A stretch of DNA of 64,000 bases, taken from the NCBI GenBank assembly GCA_039090855.1, contig CM077025.1, positions 94,034,489 to 94,098,488 of the forward strand, written 5' to 3'. Positions 11,396-22,286 of the stretch are shown in pieces. Source of the DNA: Macrothele yani. Its lineage: Eukaryota > Arthropoda > Arachnida > Araneae > Macrothelidae. Made by a program: the position numbers and the translations under genes. Each line of letters begins with the position of its first letter. The first letter of the stretch is position 1. The notes beneath the pieces were generated by a model. That model worked only from the letters and a program-made list of their open reading frames with translations, searched no databases and had not been told where the DNA came from.

Positions 11396-11990
11396 TTATA
11401 AAAAACAAAGTATGATGAAAGTTCTCATGACCCCGCTCATCCACACGCTGTTGTCCACGGCAGTTGGCTCTTGCAGGGATGGTTTTACCGGATTCGATGT
11501 ACTCACCGTGCACCCGTGACACAGTGGCTCGTAAAAATCCCAGTGCCTGCATGACTTCCGAGATGGAGTGACCCATTCGTCGGGCCCCGACAAATGCGCT
11601 TAGATCCTTCCTCTTACAAATTTTGCGTCCGATTCTTACTGATTCCCGTCGCATCATTCCTTATATTTTCGGATCGCTGCATACGTCATGTCGCCGCCCC
11701 AGTGGCGCAGTGGTCTAAGGCGTTGGCCTCTGATCATTCGTCCGTAAGGGGTCCGGGTTCGAATCCCGGTCAGGCATGGATGTTGTGTTTGTCTTACGGC
11801 ACTGGCTCTCTCCCTTCCCTGGAACCAGTGACCGTAAATTAGGGACGGGCGACTGCTTATAGCCCATTGAGTTGCTCACGGTGGTCGTTAAACATCCAAT
11901 TAAAAAAAAAAAAAATACGTCATGTCGTTTCCGTTTACAGGGCCGCCCACAGCGCCACATTTGCATAACGCCAGCTGTCTCTAATTCAAT
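11396..11990 (-). pseudogene. Tc1-like transposase N-terminal fragment, split by a SINE
   Basis: The minus-strand ORF 11,346-11,657 contains RRMGHSISEVMQALGFLRA followed by TVSRVHGEYIESGKT, a helix-turn-helix of the Tc1 paired-like DNA-binding domain, then RANCRGQQRVDERG. The catalytic domain is absent. The SINE at 11,694-11,914 interrupts the upstream portion, and the flanking sequence resumes at 11,928. Not functional. Confidence 0.65.
11694..11914 (+). mobile_element. tRNA-Leu-like SINE, family A, copy 1 (complete)
   Basis: The head reads GTGGCGCAGTGGTCTAAGGC (A box) and GGTTCGAATCC (B box). A long-variable-arm remnant, TCCGTAAGG, points to a tRNA-Leu-type ancestor. The body (ggatgttgtgtttgtcttac, agttgctcacggtggtcgtt) ends in an A-rich tail. 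The 13-bp target duplication ATACGTCATGTCG lies at 11,681-11,693 and 11,915-11,927. Other copies are at 41.1, 43.8, 58.2 and 61.2 kb, with fragments at 18.8 and 57.8 kb. Confidence 0.93.
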
Positions 11991-13603
11991 TGCTCTTCAG
12001 TGTATATGTATCCGTCTGTGAAATCCTTAAGACAAAAGCTATATAGATGTGAAGATTAAGTTTTATATTTAGAATTTTTGTGAAGTAATATTATAAAATA
12101 GTACAATTTACTTTCTCTCCAAAATAATTGAAATTTATTGTCATTTGAAAAAATGTTCAAACTCTACATCATTCTGTTGCTTCAAAACATCACGATGAAA
12201 AAATTACGTTATTTGATACATAATAGAAAATAAAATGAATAAATCACTCGCATTAATGAAAAAAAGAATCATTATCGCCCAATTAGTTTTACCTTAAATG
12301 TTAATCTCAGTCCTGTGTCTTTTTGGCTCAGTGGTTAAGGCGTGCGTCTTCAACTTAAACGTCCAGAGCTTGATCTCCACCATCGGGATAAAAAGGATTC
12401 TCTTGCGTAAGGTCTGAAATGTTCAACATGTAGGATTTTGCGAAATTTCTGTCTAAATACGGAAAAAATTGAAACGGACTTTTCTGAAATAAACGGAATT
12501 ACTGACTAACGGAAAGTCTGCAAAATTACGGAAGTTTAAAAAAAAACGGGAATTTTTAAAAACTGAAATTTCGTTAAAATACGTACCTTTACCGACAACT
12601 TTACTGCACATTATTTTCAGAAATTTTCCGTGAATTCACACCTCTAATTTTTGACAGTGTATTTTCTGTACAAAAAGCAGAAGTAATTGTCCACAGTAAT
12701 TGCGATTGCATTTATTTTAGTGACGGTTACGTATGGGCAAATTATAGATATTCCTCATGGTTGTTGAAATTGCTTCGTATTCAAGAATTTTAGTGGCTCA
12801 TGTATATTTTTAAATAGAGGAGCATTTCAAAAACTTATGAGAGATTTTCGGGTACTTGCCTTGATGTCAGTTGCGGTTACAGAAACTTTTCAGCAGCCGT
12901 TCTTAACCAAGTATCCGACTGATTAAAGTCACTCTTGATATTTCCTCTTAGTATCTTCTCATTTTCGAATTCTTCCCTTCCAGCTTCCTTTTTATTACTT
13001 TTTCAATTAATTACTTAGTTGTAATTATTTAATTTATCCAGGCGTCTTTTTGCTGATCTCTTCGTATTTCTCAAGAACGTAATTAAGTTTCGGACTGTAA
13101 GATTTATCTTGTTAGAAGAGAGACTCAACAGAAGCAACAAAATGGGAAGCGTTGGATAAGAAACTAGGTCATGGACTTCTCTGCTCCTGAATTTGGAATT
13201 TAATTAAGAAGATAATCTGAGAATTTCTAAAGCCATCTACACAACGGTTACATAATTCGCGAAAGGGAAAAGAAAAGGGTTTATCCCGAACCGAAAACTG
13301 AAGCTGGGGTTGAAAAATTCCGGTTTTAATTAATTCTGATTTATTAATTCGTTTTGATGTACTGCGTGTCTGAATTCTTAATCATTTTTTTAAGTTAGAT
13401 AACACGAGATAGCTAAAAGGCAATGGTGCACAAAGGACTATTTAATATTCTGAAAAATCAGAAAAGGAATTACGAATAAATTTAAAACCCAAAAAGGTTG
13501 AAACCTGAATTAAGAGAACCTGAATTTAGTTGGAGACATATTGCTGAACTCCAGGTCACTTTAAAAATTTATCCGAAATTGTTTTGAAAACTGCCTTTGC
13601 GTA
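11928..13603. other. AT-rich unique spacer with a possible tRNA fossil
   Basis: No ORF of interest and no recognisable element over most of it. At about 12,318-12,390 the string TTTGGCTCAGTGGTTAAGG resembles an A box, and about 45 bp later GCTTGATCTCC is a poor B box, so this may be an old tRNA-derived fossil. Short purine/pyrimidine runs occur near 12,500 (aaaattacggaag repeats). I see nothing else. Confidence 0.4.
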
Positions 13604-13615
13604 TGCGGCAACGGA

Positions 13616-13921
13616 ATGAGATCAGATCATATGTAGATGATTTTAGGAAGGAAGTATCTGAAGCAACCCTCAGAAATAGGAAGCTAGGAGATTTGGGCTA
13701 GAGTTCTCGATAGGGAAGTGACACGGAAGCGAGGTAGAAAGGGGGGAATGAAGATGTCCTTATTTATAATCGGGGGGCCAGTACCCGGTGTCCAACGGCT
13801 TAACGTGCCCATCCAACGCACATCGGATGTTTAGTGGTTCGAGCGTTCGTATCTGCCGGGGTTCGAACCTACGGCTTCTCCGTGGGAGTCACGAACGTTA
13901 CCCACTAGGCCATTTGCGGCC
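13616..13921 (-). mobile_element. tRNA-derived SINE, family B, copy 2 (diverged)
   Basis: The reverse complement of the 8,250 SINE. The tail appears as gatcagatcata at the left, and the head (cactaggccatttgcggcc) with the B-box complement (ggttcgaacct) at the right. A short direct repeat, GCGGCAA, flanks it (about 13,606 and 13,923). It is clearly more diverged than copy 1. The ORF at 13,788-14,240 starts in this SINE and is spurious. Confidence 0.75.
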
Positions 13922-14329
13922 CGCGGCAAAGAAGTACTTGGCGAGGAGTTTTAAATATGCGACTTCAACTGGTGCTGAGACCATTCTTATTAGAAGCAAT
14001 AACACACTAGTGTCCAAAACAAAAGGACGAACACTATTTCGAAATGTTACAACCACGAAATCAGACACAACAGCTTGTGGCAATTTGCATAACCAGGGAC
14101 GTTCTGTAAAAGGCCGGTGCGCATGTAAAATGTCCTACCGTGCGCACAGGGGTCAAGTGGTTTCACTTAAACGGATAAGACAGAAAATGGGGGCTGTAGG
14201 CGACATGTGTTTGATGGAAAATCAGAACGTGAAGGCATAAAGTTACAAACCTGTATTTTACGTTGTCTCAAGCACAACATATAGATAATACACACTATTA
14301 ACGTGGATTAGGAACATAAAATAGAGGTC

Positions 14330-14404
14330 ATCGCAATTTCGGTGCAGTGGTAGCATATCCGGCACGTAACTGGAAAATCCTGGGTTCGAATCCCTGTGGC
14401 GACC
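14330..14404 (+). tRNA. tRNA-like sequence, probably pseudogene or SINE head
   Basis: The 3' part looks good: T arm CTGGGTTCGAATCCCTG, and an acceptor strand GGCGACC that would pair with a 5' GGTC..CGC containing two to three extra bases. The D arm reads TTCGGTGCAGTGGTAGCA. A five-pair anticodon stem TCCGG/CTGGA closes the loop CACGTAA, which would give anticodon CGT but lacks the universal T33. The extra 5' bases and A33 argue against a working tRNA. No terminal T-run follows closely. It lies in the 5' region of Tc1 element C. Confidence 0.4.
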
Positions 14405-14516
14405 GTTGAGAATTTTTCCGTGACTCACTTATAAACGTGGAAAGAGCGATGAATTCTGTTTGACAACATATAGATGGTTTCAACCGGGGAAGAATTATTG
14501 TGTAAGAAAGCAGGAA

Positions 14517-15603
14517 ATTAGCAGCCGAGTGAGTGACGTTGCCAGGGGGTTTGGAATTTCGCGTAGTGTGGTATCCAAGCCCTGGGCAGCGTTTTAAACC
14601 CCTGGAATGTGTATTAGACGCATGCAAGAAGGTGGCTTTCGCTTTACTACGACGCATGAAGGCCGATTTTTAGTTGTAACAGCAAACCCTGATCGCCGCA
14701 CCATGGCCGGTCAGCTTGTGAGTATCCACCATTCCAGCACAGGAACGTTGATATCCCGACAAACTGTCGCAAGACGTCTGCGACATATAGGGCTATATGC
14801 CCGACGCCCTGTAGTGGTGTCCCTCTGAACAGGGCTCAACGTTGCGCCTGTTTTCTGTGGTATCGTGTCCACAGAAATTGGACACGTCATTAATGAGACA
14901 ATGCACTCTTCACAGATGAGTCCCTTCAGTCTGTCCTCGGATTCCAGACGTCAGTTGATCTGGCATGAAAGTGGTACTACGTACAGCGCGAGAAGCAGAA
15001 AAGGGGTGGGTACCGCGGTGCCGGTGTCATGGTGTAAGGGCGGCGTCATGATCAATGGGCGCACTAATGTACAAGTGCCGGAAAATGGGACTCTATGTCG
15101 AGCGAATGATATTGCAACGACGTTCTTCTACGTCATGATATTGCGACGCAGTTCTTCTACGTCATGCATATTGCGACGAAGTTCTTCTACGTCATGCAAT
15201 GATATTGCAACGAAGTTCTTCTACGTCATGCGTATTGCAACGAAGTTCTTCTACGTTCGTCTACGTCCGTGGTGCTGTAGGCGAAGACTTTCTGTTCATG
15301 GATGACAGCGCAACACCTCTTCGTACGAGAGCAGTGCAGACACTTCTGGAGATCGAGGATATGCATTGCATCGATTTCCAGCACGCTCCTCAAACCTTAA
15401 CCCCATTGAGCACTTCTGGGACGCTATGGAGCGACGCATTTGTGCTCCACACTTCTCTCCTGAGAACAGGTAGGGCATGAACCGTGCTTTGAGAGAGGAG
15501 TGGGCCAATTCGCTCCAGGAACTGCTCTACCACCTAGTGCTCAGATTGCCACAACGTTCTGATAGCTGCGTCGCAGTTCGGAGTGGATATATTCCATAGT
15601 AAA
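14517..15603 (+). pseudogene. Tc1-like transposase of element C
   Basis: Pieces in order: SDVARGFGISRSVVSK (helix-turn-helix), then RTMAGQL and ISRQTVARRLRHIGLYARRP. After stops comes a catalytic region with SPFSLSSDSRRQLIWHESGT and GGVMINGRTNVQVPENGT. The expanded segment at 15,109-15,256 follows, then VRGAVGEDFLFMDDSAT carrying the second aspartate. It ends in a broken NPIEHFWDAMERR-like block. Multiple stops and frameshifts make it nonfunctional. It is the same subgroup as element H (59.3-60.8 kb). Confidence 0.75.
15109..15256 (+). repeat. ~30-bp minisatellite inside a transposase gene
   Basis: Five near-identical units of 29-34 bp, each like atattgcaacgaagttcttc followed by tacgtcatg. 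They lie at the point where related Tc1 transposases read directly from CRANDI to VRGAVG. The expansion arose inside the coding sequence after or during decay of the element. Confidence 0.9.
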
Positions 15604-15849
15604 ATGTCTCTCCGGTTGGTTAGCGGTAAGCACTGTACATCCATTCTCCAATTATGTCCTTTTGAAATTTGTAGCTTTTCTTAAATACTGAGTAGACTGT
15701 AATTTGTGCGCCCTTTATTAACAATATTGTGTCTTTTGCTGTCCTCGTATGCTGGCAATGTAATTATTTTCAAACTTGGCTGCTGTCATGATTGTTTTTC
15801 TTATAGATGTAAAAATATAGACTGTCCCTAAGTTTTGGACACCAGTGTA

Positions 15850-16312
15850 ATAATGAGCTTAATAAGCACATTCTTGAGTTACTGCGTTTTCGTAATGAAT
15901 TCGTTACGAAGATAAAACCTTCGCAGTAAAGCATTAAACTGCGCACAAGAGCTTTGTTTTGCTTTTATTTAAGCATCTAACTTCTCTAGTTTCCCACAGT
16001 AACTGAAAGACAGATGGCTGGAAACAATTTGTACAGCCAGTATTCAACGGAGGATTGACTAGAGGTCATCGTGGAACATTGAATTGCTTTGTCATCTAAA
16101 ACCAGTTATATAAAGTCTTGTGCAGTGTGATTTTCTTCAAATGATGCCGCAGCGGGTGTATACAGTGATAGCTTCTGGCCATTTTACGCGCTAGCTTCTG
16201 GCCATTTTAAGCTCTGGTCTCACCATTCAAATCTTATGAGGCATCAGTGCCCAGACGACCGAGCCCTATCCCGAAGCCCAGCACGGGCACGGACAGGACT
16301 ATGGTTGCATTA
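15850..16312. other. Spacer, nothing recognised
   Basis: No gene or known element. A 20-bp string (gctagcttctggccatttta) is present as a near-tandem pair at about 16,168-16,211. Confidence 0.5.
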
Positions 16313-17635
16313 TACACTATATTGACAAAAGTCACCGAACACATAGAGGGGAAACACAACATAGCATTTATTGACATACACTAGTACGGTGTTGCTCCAC
16401 CTTTGGCCTTAATACATGCACTGACCCTCTGAGACATACTTTCGACAAGGTTTAGGAACACAGCGATAGATATACGCTTCCATTCAGTATATGATTTTGC
16501 CGCTAACTGTTGCTTAGTAGTAGACTTTGGTTCTAAACTTCTTAAACGGCGCTCTAATTCATCCCTTAGGTGCTCTATGGTAATAAGATCAGAGCTCTGT
16601 GCTGGCCAGTCCACATATGATACGGAATTATCGTCAAACCACGCCGTAACAGTCCTGGCTTTATGGCTCGGTGCATTATCCTGCTGGTACAAAGAAGGCT
16701 CGGTTCCATTGAATTGCCACAGGGTTGGTAGGGTATAATTGTCCAGAATATCGAGGTAAACGTGCTGGTTAATAGGTCTGCCCACAATAACCAATAGACC
16801 GGGACCATACCACGAAATAAAACCCCACACGAGTACAGTGCCAGCTCCGAACTTGACCGTAGGAACAGTACACTGTGGTGAGTAGCGTTCCCCCGGCTAC
16901 TGCCATACCCACACACGACCGTCAGACTGATGGATCGTGTATTTGGATTCATCAGTCCATACGACCCGTTCGATTGATCTACGGCCCACGATAAATGTTC
17001 TTTACATCATGCTAAACAATGAGTAGCATTCCGAGTGGAGATGAAAGGCTTATGAGCAGACGCACGACCATGTTAACCCATGGAATGAAGTTCTCTGCGA
17101 ATGGTACGTGTACATACCTAGGTTCCAGCATTTTTATTCACCTGTATACTGAGGTCTTGTGCAGTACTCTGTTGATTCGCTGTAACGACTCTCCTGAGGC
17201 ATCGACGTCCTCTATCACTGATTTTCTTTTGTCTGCCGGTACGTTTTACTGTTTCAGGCACGCCACATGTCTTCCACTTACTCAGTACATCCAAACAGTT
17301 GACTTGGGTATGTTTCAATGCCTCTCGGTTTCTCTTATGGACTAATATAACACCCAATACTCTTTCTTTTCTCAAAGTCAGTTCTGCCCCGCCGCGACAT
17401 TTTCACTCAACCTCAAAGTGTGATATGATCACGGTCAGCTGTAGGCTTGTTTTTATACCGTTTGCAGCTGTACAGCGCATTTTAACAACGCAGCGGATCC
17501 GTTCATTTGCTTTTGAAGGGGAGTATGGTGACTTTGGTTATACCGTTTGCAGCTGCACCGCGACTTTTAACAACGCAGCGGATCCGTTCATTTGCTTTCG
17601 AAGGGGTGTCTGGGGACTTTTGTCAATATAGTGTA
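16313..17635 (-). mobile_element. Tc1-like DNA transposon D
   Basis: The ends are inverted repeats: TACACTATATTGACAAAAGT at the left and acttttgtcaatatagtgta at the right, each with TA. It is the same family as elements A and G. Near the right end a ~95-bp segment (ataccgtttgcagctg to ttcgaagggg) is tandemly duplicated at about 17,455-17,608. Confidence 0.9.
16381..17390 (-). pseudogene. Tc1-like transposase of element D
   Basis: The catalytic part (16,381-16,952) shows YGPGLLVIVGRPINQHVYLD, a YQQDNAPSHKARTV block with the second catalytic aspartate, then SDLITIEHLRDELERR with the last glutamate. It ends KAKGGATPY-stop. The N-terminal part (17,118-17,375) carries a transposase DNA-binding domain with SKWKTCGVPETVKRTGRQKK and RRCLRRVVTANQQSTAQDL. 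A deletion near 17,340 removes the segment that reads SGLSIRET in relatives. Frameshifts separate the halves. Confidence 0.85.
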
Positions 17636-18190
17636 CTTGTTGAAGCTTGGACTTGGCCTCTGACAGACGGAGAGAACTTTCTCCGTTCTTTTTTTAAGGT
17701 GATTTTTTTATTATTTTGCATAAGAGATTTTGCTTACACTTTTCTAGTTGGTAAAGTGAATTGTTTCATCGTCTGAGTGGAGAGTGGGGACAAAGGAGGG
17801 TTAGTTTTTTCAGGCTTCGGTAGCAAATGCCATAGGCCACGCATTAGTAGATTTCTGCGGAGAATAAAAGCTTCTTCAAGAACTACGGATACCTGATCGT
17901 AGGTAGCACGCCGACGAAATTTTGTCGCTGACCTTCACAAGGCAACTCCCTGTTAATTACATTGAGCAACGTATGTAGATCGATTACAGTGTCGCTCGAT
18001 CTTTCCGGTCGCCCGAAGCATTTCATGAGGAAACGAATTCTCAAAGAAAAGCGTGCGGATATAAAATAGAAACAGCATTTTCCTTTACAATTCCCCAGTT
18101 GGCATTAGCTGACTGCACGTGGAGAATAAAGGGGAACTCTAGAAGAGAATATTTGTTTTTATTAGTAATGCTTAAATAGGTTAGTCATAG
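17636..18190. other. Spacer, nothing recognised
   Basis: No coding or repeat signature found between element D and the 21-bp minisatellite. Confidence 0.5.
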
Positions 18191-18214
18191 TCTTCGGAGT
18201 CGTTCAGGCCCGGG

Positions 18215-18715
18215 CTCTATCTTGCAATATAAAATTCAGGTTCTGAGTCTTGGGATGACATATTTCGGGCTCGGACGGACTCGGGATGACATACTTCGGA
18301 TGTGCTCGGACGGACTCGTGATGACATACTTCGGACGGTCTCGGGCTGAACATACTTCCTGCTCGGGAGGGCTCGGGTTGACATAGTGTGAGCTCGGATG
18401 TGCTCGGACGGACATACTTCCGGCTCAGATGGGCTCGAAGTGACATACTTCCGGCTCAGATAGGCTCGGACTGACATACTTCTGGCTCAGATGGGCAGGT
18501 GCTGACATACTTAGGACTCGGTCATGCTGTTGCTGTCATACTTCGGGCTAGGTCTGACATACTTCGGGCTCGATCGGACATGCTTTGGACTCGGTCTGAC
18601 ACACTTCGGGCTCGGTCTGACATACTTCGGGCTCGGTCTGACATACTTCGGGCTCGGTCTGACATACTTCGGGCTCGATCGTGCTGTGGGTTTCATACTT
18701 CAAATTCCGGCGGGC
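18215..18715. repeat. 21-bp minisatellite (GACATACTTCGGGCTCGGTCT)
   Basis: The right half (18,554-18,680) holds perfect or near-perfect 21-bp units. The left half holds longer, more diverged variants (ccggctcagatgggctcg, cggacggactcg). Because 21 is a multiple of three, all frames read as repeated heptapeptides (for example EPEVCQT on the minus strand), which explains the ORFs here. Nothing suggests they are expressed. Confidence 0.9.
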
Positions 18716-18754
18716 TGAGGCTCCAAAAATTGAGTCCAAAGTCAGCACTGCAAG

Positions 18755-18885
18755 ACATGGATGTTGTGTTTGCCTTACGGTATGAGTTCTCTTCTTTTCC
18801 CGGAACCAGTGGCCGTAAATTAGCGCGTTGACTGTTTATAGCCGCTTCAAGTTAATCACGGTGGTCGTGAAACCCCTCCACCCAA
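18755..18885 (+). mobile_element. SINE family A, 5'-truncated fragment
   Basis: Matches the SINE-A body from catggatgttgtgtttg through ccggaaccagtggccgtaaa to cacggtggtcgtgaaac, with about 15-20 percent divergence and no tRNA head. It abuts the 21-bp minisatellite. Confidence 0.75.
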
Positions 18886-18972
18886 GAAAATAAAACAACG
18901 CATCACTCAGTGAACAGATACTTTCCAAAATGACCAAAGCACAATGTCACAAAATCATGCAGCAGTAAAAGA

Positions 18973-20530
18973 TACACTGGTGTGCAAAAATTAAGGACAA
19001 AGAGAAGAAATTAGCATAACAGCGGAACGAGCAGGCAGAACAGACCGAAAAACCACTCAGGAGATAGACTAAGGTCCGGTAAGGTAGGGCATGCGCATAT
19101 ATGCAGCATGACGTGGGGGGGGGAGCATTGTCGGAAAAGTATAAAGCACACGGGCGGTATACGCTCAGAATTCGGTGAACGCTATTGCACGCTGTACATC
19201 GGTTTGAACGACGTCGAGTTGCTGCCACCGTGTGATATGGCCAACAGGCAATCCAGTAGACAACATCTCGATGACTTTACTCGAGGTCGCGTCATTGGGA
19301 AGTTGGAAGAAGGTCGAAGTGTGACTAGTGTGGCCGAGGAGTTCCGGATTGCTCACAGAATCGTTTCACGAGCTTGGAGAGCATTTCAAACGACAGGAGC
19401 AGCTGTCCGAGAGTTCAGCAGTGGTCGTCCACGAGCAACCACGGCGGCGGACGACCGGTATATTGTCCTACAGGCGAGAAGGGACAGACGGCAGACAGCT
19501 GGAAAAATCGCAATGCACATGCAAAAGACAACTGGACATCCTTTATCACGTTTTACAGTGGCCAGGAGGCTGCACAAAGGTGGCCTGTTTGCACGACGAC
19601 CAGTACGGTGTGTGCCATGAACGTCTGCTCATCGGAGACGGCGGTTTCTGTGGTGCCAGGAACACAAGAACTAGACACATCAGCAATGGGGTCGAGTTCT
19701 CTTTACGGATGAGAGCCAATTTAGTATGATGTGCGATTCTGGACGTATACACATCTGGAGAGAGCAGGGAACACGCAATCACACCTCCAACATCATCGAA
19801 AAGGACCGGTTTGGAAGTGGCGGAGTTCTCGTTTGGGGCGGTATCATGCCTGGTAGCCGTACTGGCCTCCACATCTTCCAAGGAGGTTCAGTCACTGGTG
19901 TCCGCTATTGTACCGAGGTTCTCCTGCCTCACGTGCGTCTGTTTAGATGTGCTGTGTGACCTGAACTCCTCTTCATTGACGACAACTCTACACCTCATCG
20001 TATAGTGGCTGTCGCAGAGCTGTTGGAGAGTGAAGATATTCAACGCATGGATTGGCCCGCAAGTTCCCAGGACCTAAATCTAATCGAACACGTGTGGGAT
20101 CTTCTCAGGAGACGCTTGGCAGCACGTCACCAGCCGGCAGCAACGATTCCGCAGCTGCGATTGGCGCTGCAAGAGGAATGGGCCGCGATGCCTCAACAGC
20201 TCCTTGACAACCTCGTCCTCAGCATGGACAGACGTTGTAAATCCTGCAACGCTGTCAGCGGTGATCATATCTCCTACTAAAGACTGAATTTGTCTTGGCC
20301 GCCGCCTGTCACATGGACGTTTCTGTCTTCTGTCCAGTTGTGCTCGAAGCTACCTTTTTTATAAAGTGCCTTTGTATCCTTTGGATTCCTTGTTTGGACG
20401 GTTTTGCTCACTTGCCCCATATTCTTACATCTTGGGGATCTTATGGAATGATTTGAGGTGACGTGGAGCACTTCTGCACGACGTTACATTCCAAAAACCG
20501 TCTCGTCCTTAATTTTTGCATGGCAGTGTA
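18973..20530 (+). mobile_element. Tc1-like DNA transposon E (complete ends)
   Basis: The inverted terminal repeats are clear: TACACTGGTGTGCAAAAATT at the left and aatttttgcatggcagtgta at the right, each ending in TA. The length of 1,558 bp is normal for Tc1. It is the same family as element F at 26.0-27.6 kb. Confidence 0.93.
19237..20280 (+). pseudogene. Tc1-like transposase of element E, three nonsense codons
   Basis: A single frame runs from ATG 19,237 (MANRQSSRQHLDDFTRGRV) to SGDHISY-stop at 20,280, about 347 codons. The usual domains are present: two helix-turn-helix motifs (EEGRSVTSVAEEF with RAWRAFQTTG, and ISRFTVARRL-like), then VLFTDESQFS with D1, FIDDNSTPHRIV with D2 and DLNLIEHVWDLLRRR with the final E. 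Only three in-frame stops interrupt it: TGA after RCVP, TAG after EHKN and TGA after LFRCAV. Because all three catalytic residues and the frame survive, this is a recently killed copy. Confidence 0.93.
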
Positions 20531-21960
20531 CTATGTACATTTCAAGTGCATGATAGACAAATGAGTAACAGCGTAGAAAAAGTAAATTGATGTGGTTTTA
20601 CATTCCAAACAACGTTTATGAAATTATTTCTTGTAGAATTTTGCTACGGTGTCAAAAGAAACATATCCACAATTATCTGAAAACATTTTTAAAATACTCG
20701 TAATTTTTTCAAAAAACTACGTATCTACGTACGTGAGGCCGAATGATTATTTTCATGTACTTCAACCAAAACAGCATATTTTACGAGATTGAATATCGAA
20801 GCACATATGAGAATCCAGTTATCTGATGTTCAGCTAGACAATAAATATATTTATAAGAATGTGAAACAATGCCTCCCTGCTTTTTTGTTTTAAAAAATGT
20901 AGGTATTTCTCATACAAATTTATTATGAAAACATGTAATGGATTTATTATTGTCATTTTTAAATGAATTATTAAATAAATATTTGAAACATTATCAGTGT
21001 TAATTTCCAATACAATAAATATTGATAGATGTTACGTACATGAATGAAAGCTCTTTGAGACACTCAATAACCTTTAAGAGTGTAAAGTGGTCCTAACACC
21101 AAAATATTTGAGAACCGCCGCCTTATAGCACGTAACGCAGTCTGAATTTTTAAACTGTTCAGCATTAAAATTCTTTCCGTGTAGTTAGTTTAACTGTTTC
21201 TGCTCATTTTCGTAATGGATTCATCTTTTTCTTCGTTCTCAATTACCTATTCGTATCGGCACGTAAACTTCAGGTCTCTCGTCCAAATTTATGGCTCCAA
21301 ATTATGGCTCTTTTTCTTTCATATTTTTTCTTAACTGTAGCAAAGATACGAATCCATTTGCAAAACTTTATCTAATTATGAGTGTCACGTTCGTCAGCGT
21401 TAAGTAGAAGAATAATTTTCTTTTTGGAAAAGCTAATTCATTATTGTACAAAGTGAGCAGGATGAAAATGACTGACACGCTAAATTTAATTTCAAGTGTT
21501 ATTTCGTGAAGTTTAGCGAAACATGTTTCAAACACTTGACGCTTTTAAGTTTTCGTGATGAATAAATGAGAAATCTGGTTTAATTGTCCATCTCAAGAAT
21601 TCATAAATTATCTTTAACGGAGCCATCGTTAACATAATTTGTTTTTAAAATGTTTTCCCTGGAGACGTTATGTCTTGATTGCGAACAAAGGAGAAATTTT
21701 GAGCACGAGCATTATAACAACGCAGAAACACCTTATCATTTCCAGACCTGCATTTGTTAACTTATTAATAAAATGAAGTATCTGTATGTCCTTTAAACGG
21801 AAATGAATGTCAGTGCGTCAGACAAATTTTTCTCTCTTTTGCATATAAAGAATGATAAAAAGAAAAGGCTTTCTTCTTTACTTTCTCTCACAGTTATAAC
21901 AATTTGCCAGATGAAGAAGATAAACTTAAATTCAAACTGTTTTTACCTACAGGATCACTG
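20531..21960. other. AT-rich unique spacer
   Basis: No element ends, coding signature or tandem structure recognised. The overlapping ORFs near 21.8-22.2 kb have no recognisable domain. Confidence 0.5.
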
Positions 21961-21989
21961 GTTATTCGAAGTCCTTAGCACGACATTTG

Positions 21990-22254
21990 TAAAGTTATCA
22001 TCTTGTCAGTCCATCTGGCTGTCCGTCTGCGGACACCATATCTCTGCAACTGTTTGTCCGATTCGAAAAATTCTTTTTGCATTGAAAACCATTAAATGTG
22101 AGAACCATGATCCTTGCATTCTGTTTTTTTTTCTGATACACAGTTTTGCCACTAGGTGTCGCAAATGAAGATGCTGTCGAATTAAAAATACATTTAAGTC
22201 CATATGTTTGCTTCGAAATACCCGATCGAAAAAAATGTTTCCTCCTAGAAAATG
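21990..22254. repeat. Degenerate ~150-bp repeat, fragment left of element K
   Basis: Contains gtccgtctgcggacaccata, tatctctgcaactgtttg, cgattcgaaaaattctt and a gccactaggtgtcgcaaatg motif. These are the reverse-complement signatures of the 9.4-11.2-kb array. It continues at 24,538 after the Tc1 insertion, so element K landed inside this array. Confidence 0.65.
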
Positions 22255-22286
22255 TACTAATGATCCGATTTATTGGCGTAGGAATA

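Larger units (their letters stand above)
14003..15849 (+). mobile_element. Tc1-like DNA transposon C
   Basis: The left end (ACACTAGTGTCCAAAAC) and the right end (gttttggacaccagtgta) are inverted repeats. The interior encodes a decayed Tc1 transposase on the plus strand. A tRNA-like sequence (14,330-14,404) and an internal minisatellite (15,109-15,256) enlarge it. The terminal TA is present at the right. Confidence 0.75.

Noticed and set aside
13788..14240. 150-codon plus-strand ORF
   Set aside because: It starts in an antisense SINE and runs into the terminal repeat of Tc1 element C, with no protein family features.
18204..18831. Repetitive proteins encoded by the 21-bp minisatellite
   Set aside because: ORFs exist on both strands and in all frames because the period is a multiple of three. 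No start context, signal peptide or flanking gene structure.
21803..22168. 121-codon ORF
   Set aside because: Low-complexity, no motif, and its second half overlaps the degenerate repeat family.
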